From the NCBI GenBank assembly GCA_002224055.1, contig AZLU01000197.1, positions 1 through 36,504 of the forward strand: a stretch of DNA of 36,504 bases, given 5' to 3'. Below, piece after piece: positions 21,900 through 32,713 of this stretch. Origin of the DNA: Pezizomycotina sp. ARF18. Lineage: Eukaryota > Ascomycota. The position numbers and the translations under genes were made by a program. Position 1 is the stretch's first letter. Each line of letters begins with the position of its first letter. Under the pieces are notes generated by a model, which worked only from the letters and a program-made list of their open reading frames with translations, did no database searches and was not told the DNA's origin.

Positions 21900-24148
21900 C
21901 TATCTCTTGAGCTTGTTCTGCTTCTCTTCAGCTTTTCCGGTAGAATATTGAAGAAAACTCCAGGAGATCCCTGGGACCAAGCCTTATCGCACCTGTAATA
22001 GCCTTTCTTTCGAACTGAATGATGTCGCCTTCCTTGACATCCTTGACATTGCAGTCCGCAATGCCTTGACTCTAAACTCGGTATCCTTGTTGACGAAATC
22101 CTCAAGCTTATCGTCTTCCTCCAACTTGTCCTTGGTAATAAGGAAATCGAAGTCAACGAGCTCGACGTCTACCAGATCCTGGGATTTAGAGAGCCAGGTA
22201 ATCTTCTTTTCGGTCTTCTTGAAGTCACCCTCGAGGTGGAGCTTCATGGACAGACCGGTGATGGTTCCGTTGGCGTCCTTGTCGATCTTTTCAACGATGG
22301 CGTTGCCCCAGTCCATAAGCGTGAGTTCCTCCCCGTCGTGAAGGATTGGGCGTCTGCTTGGTCGATAAGGATTTCCTGAGAGTAGTGCACCTTCTTGGTG
22401 CCTACTTCTGGGTTCTTCTTGTGCTTCGGCTTGTCCTCAACGCTGACTCGGGCGCTCCGGAAACCTTAGCGGTAACAACTTGGTCGGCAAAAACGGCAGT
22501 GTGCCTAGGAGCGATAGCATCGATGATCTTCTTGTTCGTCGCCCAGATGATAGTCCAATCTAGGAGGACGGTATTCTTGGATGGACCTTGTCCGATGATG
22601 AACTGCCTCAGACCCTCAATAGTCATGCCCCTGCGGCGGATACCTTGCACCGTCGGCAGCCTAGGGTCGTCCCACCCGGTTACCAACCCGTTGTTGACGA
22701 ACCAAGCCAGCTTCCTCTTGCTGAGCAGCGTCCTGATAAAGTTGAGCCTGGAGAAATCCCAGACCTGGACGTTGCGCAGACCCAGGGCCTGGAGCATCCA
22801 AGCGTACTGGTCGTTCCTGTCCCTGTACTCGACGGTCCTCAGCGCGTGCGTGACGCCCTCGAGCGCATCGACGATCGGGCAGCAGAAATCGTAGGTAGGG
22901 TAAACCTTCCATTTATCACCGGTCCGGTGGTGCGGCAGCGGGTTGCAGCGGTAAATAACGGGGTCGCGGAGCGCCTTGTGAGCGCGGACATGTCGATCTT
23001 CGCCCTCACGCAGTTTTTGACGCCTTCCTCGGTACCCTTCGCCATCTCCTCGGTGAATATCCGCAGGTTCTCTTCGACGCTGCGGTTGCGGCGCTTGCTT
23101 TCGGTGCCGCGGCTCTTTCGGTACGCATCGTGGTCTGCTCGGTATCGTCGCAGTACGCTTTCCGGACTTGATTATCTGCACGCAGTAGTCGTACAGCTCC
23201 TGGAAGTAGTCGGAGGTGTAGGTAAGCTTGTCCCCGTGGATCCCCATGAGTCCAAGTCGTGCATGATACCCTCCTGGTACTCTTCCTTTTCCTTCGAAGG
23301 TTCGTATCGTCGAACCTAATCAGCATCTTGCCGCCGTACTGCTGCGCAATGTATTGGTTCAGCATGGCCGCCTTGGCGTGGCCGATGTGTAGGAAACCTG
23401 AGGGCTCGGGCGGGAACCTGACGATGACGCCGTGCTCGGTGCCCGTAAGTCCGATGTCGTAGTTGCTCTGAGAGCCCTTGGCCTTCTTCTTCGTGTTAAG
23501 CTGGCTGCGAAGGCTCTCGCCGGCGGAGTGGGCGGTTTCGTGGTTGTCCATGTAGTTGAACCAGCGGTGCACGTTGATGTAGATGGGCTTCTTGATGGTA
23601 CTGATAATCGAAACGTTTCCGCGGAGCACGCCGTAGACGGCAATATCTGCTACGTTAGGCGTATAGCCGACCAGAATGTTCGCAGCGTCAGGTGGCTGTC
23701 AAGCTCCTCGATAGCTGTTTGGATAGACCTGAAGTCCGAGCTCATGAGGCGCTCCAAGCTGAATTTGATCCATTCGTCGACCTGCAGAGTTTACAATGGC
23801 AACTGTAAATAATATTCAAAAGAATGGAAAGTAAGAAAGAATGAAAGTTGGAGCTTACAAGATCCCGAGGGTTGTTCCCCGTCAAGACCTCGGGGAATGC
23901 TGGATCAGCTTGTTTAGCGCCTTCTCAGAGCCGTAGATGACTTCTTCATCTCCAAGCTTCAGCCCGACGACGGAAGACTTATCGTCCTTATCGAGTGCCG
24001 TACCTTCGACGAGCGAGATGGAGATGATGGGCAAGTTGGGGTCGACCCCGCTAGCGTTAACGAAGGCGGAAGCTATCAGAGCTGGGTAGACGGAGCTCAG
24101 AGGCGCATTTTGCGCAACGGCGAGCGAATTAGAGGTCGAAGTGGCCAT
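21900..24148 (-). CDS. GUS1: Cytosolic glutamyl-tRNA synthetase
   Basis: Class I aminoacyl-tRNA synthetase charging tRNA-Glu in the cytosol. From the start at 24148 an N-terminal GST-like domain runs to about 23600 ([17 protein letters not shown]); in yeast this domain docks on Arc1. The catalytic domain follows with [20 protein letters not shown], the HIGH signature being at 23378-23389, then [27 protein letters not shown], and LSKRK at 22709-22726 as the KMSKS equivalent. The archaeal/eukaryotic-type anticodon-binding domain includes [19 protein letters not shown] and [19 protein letters not shown]. It ends [10 protein letters not shown] with TAG at 21900-21902. One intron (23782-23858) splits PRDL|VDEWI. 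Frame shifts near 23900, 23650, 23260, 23010, 22430, 22340 and 22050. Length is as expected for the eukaryotic enzyme. Confidence 0.96.
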
Positions 24149-24338
24149 GATTGGATTCGGATGAGCTTGGTAGTTTCTTAATTCTTAGCAGCTAAGCTCG
24201 AAGAAAAGAGAGAAAAAAAAGGGGGGTTATATAGAGAAAAGCTCTTCGAGTGGAATGACTCTTTGGAGACCTCTGTTAATAATAAAATGCTCTTGTCATT
24301 TATTTTTCAACCTTAAGCTACCAGCGTGGCACAAGGTT

Positions 24339-24381
<43 letters not shown>

Positions 24382-25067
24382 AGCTCAACTCAACTCAGTC
24401 GCAACGACTTTTGATCATGACCACCAATTTTGAAGTATAAAGAATTTGGTATTGTAATACAGAAACTCCCCTTATTATGAAGACTACACATGTTACAGAA
24501 AGAGCGAAACGCCAAACATCGTCGTTTTGTATGCTAATCTAATCTAATTTACAATAAGATAGTAATTAAAAAAGGGAAGTTAAAGATTGTACAATGAAAA
24601 TGAAAAAAAAAGGAATAATTACTAAACTATATTACCATTGATCACCTTCCCTCGATGTATGTATAGATGACAGCGGGGTATAAAGCGCTATGGTGCAATA
24701 TGTTATGGTAACATTATTATTCAAGGCGACCCGGTGTAGAAGCCAAAAAAAAAAAAGAAAAAGAAAGGTATTCTTGAATCCCAAAAGCCATATAGCTCCT
24801 CATACGCCTTCTCCTAACACATTGTAACCAATACGCAAAAACCAAGCCTTCGAGTATCCCTTGCTACTTCGGATCAATTAAATATGTATACTTCTGGGCG
24901 ATGTTGTTCGCTCGACGCCCAAAGAGGCTCGGGATTAAGATCTTCATAGTAAAAATCGTAATTTGCACGAAATCTTCATACCATCTTCTCCGGTCCCTTT
25001 TCTAGAAATTCGTGATAAAGAACAAAACAGAATTTCCTCAGAATCAGAAAAGAAGGCCGAACAGCAT
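24149..25067. other. Promoter region of GluRS and 3' flank of the PQ-loop gene
   Basis: AT-rich, with an A38 homopolymer at 24343-24380 and smaller A-runs at 24604 and 24745. It includes the presumed GluRS promoter next to 24148 and the 3' untranslated part of the ANY1-like gene next to 25068. No open frame of note. Confidence 0.5.
24343..24380. repeat. A38 homopolymer
   Basis: A run of 38 adenines, the longest in the window. It lies about 195 bp upstream of the GluRS start. It is not adjacent to any coding sequence that would suggest a processed pseudogene tail. Confidence 0.9.
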
Positions 25068-26311
25068 TCAATAAAGAAATTCGTCGCATGGAAGGTATTT
25101 TAGGACATATGGATTTCTGGTGGCTGGTAATACCTTCTCCGTAAAGGAAATATGGTAACCCAGAAAGAGGTCGAACGAGAATTGGCAGAGACCGCAGAGC
25201 TTGAACGCGAGAGGGGTGTTCGAATGCGTAAAGTAAATTCCTTTCATAACGTCTCAAGAAGCCAAAAATGATGACCGAAAGCGGAAGCCCTTGCACGAGC
25301 GGTTTTGGTAGTTTGCAATGACCTGCGGGATAGGAAGGGAAGCCTCGATGCCCAACGCCATGTACCCAATCAGTGACACGAATGTCGTCGAATATCCGAA
25401 AAGAAGCTGGGAGCCGAAGATAACTGCAAGTAGATAATAAACTGCAACAATGTGTAACCGTTAGTTTTTTTAAGTGGCTAAAAGAAGAGACGATAAAGTG
25501 ATCGCTGAGCAGTACGTACTTCCCAATATCTGAGAGCAAAAAAAAAAAATGTTAGCAGAGTAGTTAAAGAATAGAAGATCCAGAGTTCCAATGAGATTTG
25601 TCCGCCGAAGCGGGTTCAAAGGCGTAGCAGAGGGACAGAAAGATTGTGGCGACGAAGAGAGAAAACTCACGGTCTTTGCGTTCTCCATTGCCAAAAGCTA
25701 TATGGTCGCGTCACTTCGTTCGATGCCGCATGCGCAAAAGGAGTCGCGCTGTCCGTCCTCCTATGATCCAGCGCAACCTTAAGCAGCACAGATTGCACTC
25801 CCACCATCACGATACCTTTGAACCCGAACTCGATATCAGCGCAAGTCGATTGATTAAGTTATTAGCCGAGGGCATCATACTTTGAACAAAGAGACTCGTC
25901 TCGAAGCTCGCGCCGAACCAGTAGTATATTCTGCAATCCCATTCGTGAATGAGGTTAGCGATTTCCATATGTTGCGAACAACAAGTTGAAGATTTCCGAA
26001 GAAAAGCAGCGCTGGAGATTCATCTATACCGAAGTATCGAAGCCGTGAGCATAAGCAAGGGGACATCGAGAGAGAAGCCATGGATGATCTATTCTTGTGA
26101 TACTGTAGATCTAAAGCGCAAAAGGATTTGAACGTAACCCGAGATTAGCGCTTGATGAACACTGTCTAGATATAATTCTTCATTTGATTATTTCATGGTT
26201 AAGCCAGGAACTTTCCAAATATAACTTACCTGATCGCGTAGCTCGTAACCGGAGAGGTTATCAAGAAGGCCGGTGCCATATAGGTCACTACGAGAGATAG
26301 AAACGAGACAT
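25068..26311 (-). CDS. ANY1: PQ-loop repeat membrane protein, ANY1/SLC66A2 type
   Basis: Multi-pass membrane protein of the PQ-loop family; yeast Any1 acts in the Golgi/endosome as a lipid scramblase-type antagonist of Neo1 flippase loss. First repeat: MAPAFLITSPVTSYAI, then GFSLDVPLLMLTASILR and IYYWFGASFETSLFVQS. Then IVMVGVQSVLLKVALDH and the family-specific loop RPYSFWQWRTQRPYW. Second repeat: LIGYMALGIEASLPIPQVIA with NYQNRSCKGFRFSV, then GDVMKGIYF and PLAFKLCGLCQFSFDLFLGY. The stop TGA is at 25068-25070. Introns: 26103-26229, 25931-26029, 25816-25880, 25530-25670 (its junction makes RPYW). The exon layout around 25400-25520 is unclear. Start near 26311 is tentative. Frame shifts near 26065, 25440 and 25270. 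Confidence 0.88.
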
Positions 26312-28921
26312 CGTGCTAGTATGGAAGGGAAAGTTCAAAAGAGAGAAAATATCTGGTGGATTGAAGGAAGGTCAGAAAGAATAGAGGAATCGGATTAAAT
26401 AAGGAGATTCTCCGGCAGCTCCGGAAAGAAAAACAAAAACAAAAAAAATAAAAAATAGAAAATAAAAAAGAATAACAATAAGTATTAAATAAAGTAAGAG
26501 CGAAAAATTGAAGAAATTCTTTGTCAAAAAAGATAATATACAGCTCTGAACAAAAAACTAAAGGAGAGAAAAGGTTAGAAGCCCATAGGGAAAAGAAGAT
26601 AGATAATATTCTTAGAAGAACGACGAGATGGAAGATCGAGTTACTGCTCTCTCGGGAATGTGAAATAAAAAAAGGGGAAGAAAAAAAAAAAAAAAAAAAG
26701 AAAAAGAAAATTTAAACTCGCGAGCGATTGGTCCTCCTTAATTACTACTTCTACGGTTCTACCAATATACCAAATGTTACTGAGGGAGTTTACAGGCACA
26801 CATATACAAGGTACAGGCAGGCAGGCAGGAACAACAGATAGAATGCGATAAATATCAAGAAGATTCATATAATCCGATAGCTATCGTTAGTAGTATTAAA
26901 TTTATTTACTAGGCATCACTCCTTTCATTTCAAGGTCAGAAGCGAGTCTCACGATACAGTCCCAACTAACTCTGATAAAAATCGTGTGGAAAAAGAGAGA
27001 AACGATGCTGCACAACTGAAGTTTACCAAGATTGGAGAATCATGTCATTGTTCTAGTTCAAAATATCAGGGGCGGACGAAGTCAGTCCAGCTGATAAACA
27101 ACGCCGATTTACGGCAAATTCCAGACTTCAGTGACAAGCTTTCTCGACCCCTTCGATCTGTCATAAACTCGGCGCGCGAGCTATTCCTAGTCCTGCTTCA
27201 AAACATCACCGAGCAATATTCGGTCACTATATATGATATACGATAAGGTAGCTACTTAGTAGCTAGCAACTGGGGTACAACGGCCATCGACTAATTTTAT
27301 TTCAATCAGGTCGCGTCTCACCGAGACTTGCAGCAGGATACCTCAATAATCCCCCACTATTACACGATATCACGCCGAAGGAAGAATGCCTCCAACCTAT
27401 CGAGGACGACGGAGAAGCCAAAAGCGTAACGCCAGGACGCAAAGAAAAAGAACGAGCAACTTGAAGGCGATCTCTAAATTTCTGTTATATTGCGTAACAT
27501 GTGAAGCTAGTCCATTAACGGCCCCCCCTGGTGCACGGGATTGCAAGGCGGTGCTTTGCCAGCTCATCAACTCCACAATGCATATCTTCCGCACTTTCTC
27601 ATAGGCCGTACTACCTATGAAGATATCTTTCCAAAATAATCACAACCCTGAAAAGAAAAGAAACGCAAAGAGAGACACCAAACCAGCCCTAGAATAGTAG
27701 GGAAGAAAAAAAAAAAGGGCCGTGGAGCAAGTGAGCGAGGTGGCGGAATGGAAGAGAGAAGAAGGGGAAAAGGGAGAGAGGGAGAGGATGTACCGCTTAA
27801 ACCGCTCAATATCGTTTTCTTTTCCAATGAAAGGTTCTTGTTAAAACCTCTGCTGCACAAACATTGTAGCGGTACTTGTTTGGTCGGTTTCAATCCTGCT
27901 AGGCGACAATCTTCCAGTTGTGTCGAACGGTAAGCCAGTCTGCTCTCGTCACCTCTCGTACGTCTTGTGGCCAAAGTAGCTGTACCTCAGCCTCCTCCAT
28001 GTCTCTCCTCCCCAGCTTAGAACATCTCTTAGGGACCGAGGAGATGCTAATCTTCGCTACAGGACTTCCACAGACGTCGAATAAGGTAGCTTCCACAGCT
28101 TAGACTCTACCTACCACGAAACTGTTCTTTCAAAGTTTATTTTATTAGTTATTTGTTATTTACTTTTTTTTTCCCCTTCGGCGTTTTCTTCTCTAGATAT
28201 ATTTATTTTTTATTTTTTAGTATCACCATCGTGCGTGCTTACGGTAAGTGCATCCATCCGTCTTACCTACAGACTCCAGTATCACAATCATTTCCCCAAC
28301 GCTAGGTAGTTGATTCCCCACACGATTTATCATTTACGATTACGGAAGAACGCGCTCAAAAATAAAAGCAATAAGAGATCATATATAATATAATACCTAT
28401 ACTACTTTATATACGTCTTTTATTTTATTTTCAATAAAAAATACTCAAACGAATAAATAACAATTTAATCGTGGTGTCGTATCGTTCAGGCTAACGGGAG
28501 GAAAAAAAAAAGTCGCAACATCGATCCACCACCTCCCCTACGCCTAATTTTAATTAATTGTTTTCTTTTTCCACCTCCTAGATTTTTTTCGTATCTCTCA
28601 CTCGTTAGCTCCCAACCCGAATCCAAAGCTTCCCGACATACGCGAAAGCTCCTTGGGTCTAATTGCAGCCCACCCACCTCCCCGGGCATCTTCTTCCATC
28701 GCCTTGCATATCCCTCCGGAACGTGGGAAAAATTAAGGGAGAAAGAGGGCGATACACCATATATATACACGTCCACTAGTTGTGTGCATATTATTATTTT
28801 TATTCTCTTGCAAATCTGGGATTACTTGCTTTCCCTATCTGCAGCTTCTATTCGTTCGCAATCGGTCTCGAATTAAGATAAGAAGGTGGTCTATATTATT
28901 CCATATCTGCCCTTGTCTACC
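26312..28921. other. Long stretch without an assignable gene
   Basis: The first 700 bp are purine-rich on the plus strand, with an A-run at 26680-26698. At 26986-27246 an 86-residue plus-strand frame (DFSDKLSRPLRSVINSAREL) is open and less AT-rich than its surroundings. At 27310-27470 another frame (YLNNPPLLHDITPKEECLQ) follows a possible acceptor (TTTCAATCAG). At 27900-28096 both strands are open. None shows a recognised domain. These could be exons of an undetected gene broken by frame errors or relics. From 28110 the sequence is AT-rich up to the next start. Confidence 0.4.
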
Positions 28922-30704
28922 ATGAGCAGCGAACATGGTGAAGCATCAGAAGCAATTGAAGGGACAGAGGCAAATACTAGCAGACTTGATCGAAACACTG
29001 CTGAGGTTCAATTGAGCCACGAGCAACAACGCCACCGGTCTTCTATAGACGGGGACGCCGCAATTGGCAAGGACGACCTTGCAAACAATTTCAGGCGGTA
29101 CTCGTTGCCTACATCAACCGGCAGTATATCACTGCTTTCCTCGCCGCTTGTCGCGGTGATTATCTCGCACTGGTTCAGGACCTAGCTCCAGAAGCGCCAT
29201 CATCATCTTCAACACAGCCAGATAGCCAGCAGCATCAGCAGCAACAGCAAGACCAAGAGCAGCAGCAACCCGCTCCGCTAACACCACGTAATCCAAATAA
29301 AACAAATTATGGGCATCGCTCCACAAAGTCAAACCAGACTCTACCAGACCAACCGGTTTTAGTGAGATCATACTCTCAAAACAACATGAATCCAGCAATT
29401 GAAGAGGTATGCGATGCTGATGACTATCCAGCCTCTTTGCACCCGTTCTTGTCGTAACTTATTTCAGTTTTCGATATAGATTTATCCCCCCTTTTTTTTT
29501 TTTTGTTGGGAGAACAGCGCGTGATCCTTGTCTGGATATTGCACTTCTTGATTTCATCTCATCCCCTCTTTTCCATACTTTAGCAAAACGGGATTAAGGA
29601 GACTAATCTTCTTACACAATTCCATTAGCAGTCCGAGAGTCCGAGAGAGTTGAACTTCCTCCAATTGAGGCATTCAGCTTCGATGGAATTTTAAAATCCA
29701 TCGACCCAAAGGTCTCCCGCACGGTTGAGACAATAACCCAGCTATCGTCGGGATACCGTGCAAATTTGACACACGAAACCGACCTCCTGATCGAGGCGCA
29801 AAAGTCCATTGACTTCTCAAATCATCCACGCGGACAGGCTATCAAACCAGGTGCTAAAAACCACAAATGCACGCTCCGACAAGCTGAAGACCGAAGCCGC
29901 TCCGTTCAAGAACGGAACCGCCGTCGAAGAGCTAGCCCAGTCCGCGGAAAGCGCGTACGCTATGGTGGAAAATATCATTGCACGCTCCAGGCCATCGACC
30001 AAATGCTTCCCGCGCAGGATCAGCTCAGCACCGATGACTCCCCGCACAAGTTCCACTATCCTTACACGCACTCTTTGCTCGCAGTCAAGGCCGCGGAAGT
30101 TCGGAGACGACAAGCTTCTTCAGAATCCAGACTTAATCCTCGTCATTCCGCTTCTTATTCTCCTGCTTCTTCTTCCTCGTCATCGCGTCCTCCGATCGGT
30201 GCCGGAAGTTCTAGCGCTAGGGTACTCAGCCCGACGTCACAGATCCCATCACGGGCAGGAGTCACCACCGCCAATCTCCGCTGATACAGTACAATTACCC
30301 GCCTCTGTCCGTGCAGCAGCGTAAAATGTCCAGCCACCAAACATGCAACTTCGTCAATCACCTTCTCCAGACTCTCCAAAGTCCCGTCGCTGTTCCCACC
30401 GTCGCCTCGCCTTCGCCTTCGAGCAATAAAGCTCTGCCGGCATCGGCTTCCGTGCTGCAGCAGATAGAGACAGTCGGAGTTTGCTATCTGCCAGCCTGGG
30501 CGGAGCGGCTCCCTCTACGAGGAGTAGTTTCAGCTTTAAAAACATACTCTGGGTGGTAACTGGGGCCGTGGGAGCAGAAGTAGCGTGGGAGCCGTTAGTA
30601 GTCACGGCGGTTCTCAGGTCGGCGGGGAGTCGGCGGAGGATCGGCTGAGGCGAATCATGGAAGCGCAGGCCGCAAAGGCGAAGGGCGCCGACACCAGGCC
30701 TTAG
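28922..30704 (+). CDS. Unrecognised Gln/Ser-rich protein with helical core
   Basis: Family not recognised. The start at 28922 (MSSEHGEASEAIEGTE, context CTACCATGA) is followed by FQAVLVAYINRQYITAFL with AACRGDYLALVQDLAPE. Next comes a Gln-rich tract (about 29215-29275; QQHQQQQQDQEQQQ) and RSYSQNNMNPAIEE at a donor, 29407. After an intron to about 29628 the core reads LPPIEAFSFDGILKSIDPKV, SRTVETITQLSSGYRANLTH, DRLSNQVLKTTNARSDKLK, VEELAQSAESAYAMVENII and DSPHKFHYPYTHSLLAVKAA. This is a long amphipathic, probably coiled-coil region. A Ser-rich tail follows and the C-terminus is probably LRRIMEAQAAKAKGADTRP at TAG 30702. Frame shifts near 29090, 29825, 29985 and 30100. The helical core recalls small trafficking-complex subunits, but that is only an impression. 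Confidence 0.6.
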
Positions 30705-31805
30705 TTTGGTCTGGAGCGTTTCAGAGGAGCGTTTAAAATATCCGAGTAACAATAAGTCGTAAGTTTCATGATGACGAGAGTCCCCCCTCATGAGGAGCAC
30801 GAACTCTCTTTATTGTTTCCTCCCATATAAAGCTGGCCTTTTGATACCTTATCCGTTTGCACTTGATCAAAAGCAACAAGGATGGAATAACGAACTACTT
30901 TTTTTTTTTTTTTTTTGATGAAATTTTCCGTTCCAAAACTCTCGTTTTTTGTCTTTGAGATTGACTTATTTCACTGCACAATTTTTTAGTTGATACGAAG
31001 AAATGATGTGATGAACGAATCATTGGGAGGATGTTTTTGCAATTCAGTTTTCTGTCCTTTTAGCATACGCGTGTGCTTGCAATTGCGTCCCTTTTTTTTC
31101 CCCACTGAATTTAAGATCTTGCTTCTGTTATTATTCGCAAAAGTATTGTAGATATACACGTATATTAGCTAGCTACCTTACAAGTAATAACAAATGTAAA
31201 AGCCCTCGGAGCTGGTCTGAGACTAGCGAAATCTTTGATGGGCCAGTATATGGTGGTCATTAATTCCCAAACAAGGGATTTAAACTAAGGATAGCTTGTA
31301 AGCTAATCAATGTGTCTACTGTATTAAATCGTCGATATTATTGCATCTAGATGCTTCTCCGCTTTCAACTTGGGAGAATTTTATCTTCGTATATACATAG
31401 CATCCCTCAATAGCGAGTACTGGTGTCTCAGAGAGGGTAAATAGAGATGTGAAAATTGTCTTTTTTACACAGGACAAGCAAGGGACGACGAAAAAAAAAA
31501 AAGAAACAACTCCGTGTATAGATTCTATGCGGCCGATCCCAAGGAAACTTTTTACAATGCTGTCTCCCTCGAACAAGAGAGGGAAGAAAGAGGTGAGAGT
31601 CGATCAAGGTTAAAGCAATATTTATTTAAGAAAATAATGGAAAGGAACGTTCCGGAAGATGAGGAAAATATAGAGGGGTAGATGGAGATCGAGGATTCGT
31701 GAATGTAGCGTAGTTATTGGTTTTTATCAGTCGGAGCGTAGATACCATCAATCGCCGCGCTGAACTGTTTATTGCGGGAAAAATGTTAAGTAAATCGTTA
31801 TAAAT
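30705..31805. other. AT-rich intergenic region
   Basis: Contains the 3' flanks of the Gln-rich gene (plus) and TIM22 (minus). T-run at 30899-30916. A minus-strand frame at 31316-31576 is low in complexity around an A-run (31489-31501) and has no recognisable motif. Confidence 0.5.
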
Positions 31806-32315
31806 TTACGGGATACATGTGCGATAGATGATGAACTTGCAGCCGCGAAGCCAGCGCAACCGATAGCGCGGCTTGAGGCCCAGCTTTGTGAGCTAGCACG
31901 CCTCCTGTTATGCAACCGGCCGATATCCCGTTTACCATGTCGTTCTTCGCTCGGTACTGCACAGTTGCAAGGGTCAGTATTTATCAAAAAGGGGTTTCTT
32001 TCTTCCTGCTCTGTACCGCCCAATGAAGGAAGTTATGTGGTTGGACGTACGGATTCGATGCAGCACTCCGTCCCCGCGAATATCCCACCCACGACGGCGA
32101 AGTTTTTCGCGCTGCTGTAGGAGCGGCTCCCCATATCCTTCAGCCCTACCCGAGCTGCTGCCGCAGCGGGAGGTTGGCTATCTGCTGCGCCCCGGCGCCG
32201 GCATGGTGTCGTACGACATCTGAAGTATATTAAAACAGAAAACGTTAATTATGTTTTTTTTTTTTTTTTTTTTTTTTTTCGGGATCGGCGGGGATATCGA
32301 GCTTCTATGGAGACG

Positions 32316-32359
<44 letters not shown>

Positions 32360-32713
32360 AAAGGTTCGTACGCTGGCCATGAACATTCCGAATAAACCGC
32401 CGAGCGCGAAGCCAGCTCCGCACGATATGGCGCTTTCGCGGGACACGATTCCATGAGCGACGACATCTAAAACGCGATACAATTAGGAAAGGCATGACCG
32501 TTAGTAAAAGAGTTCCAAGGAATGCGCAGGGTAGTGATTGTAAAGCTGGGGTTATGTTTTGGTTATAGGATAGTAATGGTGACCATGTCGGGTTTACGTT
32601 TGGATCATTTGCATCTGCTTCTGCTCCTCCGTAAGCTCTCCGGAACTGTTTCGCGCCAAAACCACCGCCGCCTCCGCCGCCGAACGGTATCCTCCCTCCG
32701 CCGGGAATGCCAT
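31806..32713 (-). CDS. TIM22: TIM22, carrier translocase channel of mitochondrial inner membrane
   Basis: Pore subunit of the TIM22 complex, which inserts metabolite carriers into the inner membrane. N-terminus from 32713: [18 protein letters not shown], then [10 protein letters not shown] and MESCP as in yeast Tim22. Membrane segment [18 protein letters not shown] is followed by [20 protein letters not shown] and the family blocks [20 protein letters not shown] and [19 protein letters not shown], then [10 protein letters not shown] and AGFAAAS. The Cys in MESC and that in ECC match the conserved cysteines. Introns: 32467-32597, 32220-32371, 31957-32050. Stop near 31806 (the alternative frame ends at 31798). 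Frame shifts near 32430, 32150 and 31850. Length is close to fungal Tim22. Confidence 0.93.
32220..32371 (-). other. TIM22 intron with (GA)n microsatellite and poly-T/A tract
   Basis: The intron has a GTACGA donor (at 32371) and CTTCAG acceptor (at 32220). On the plus strand it holds a T26 run (32254-32279) and an (AG)17 array (32323-32356). In the transcript these appear as (CU)n near the donor and a long A-run nearer the acceptor. Confidence 0.85.

Noticed and set aside
24343-24380. A38 run as the tail of a retroposed gene
   Set aside because: No intronless coding copy or target-site duplication is visible beside it, and similar A-runs are common throughout the intergenic DNA.
25530-25670. 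Hydrophobic segment SLFVATIFLSLCYAFEP as a membrane helix of the PQ-loop protein
   Set aside because: It lies between a GTGAGT donor and a T-rich acceptor whose junction restores the family motif RPYW, so it is read as intron.
27900-28103. Opposed open frames on both strands as a small gene
   Set aside because: Neither has a recognisable motif, splice context or convincing start, and the stretch is short.
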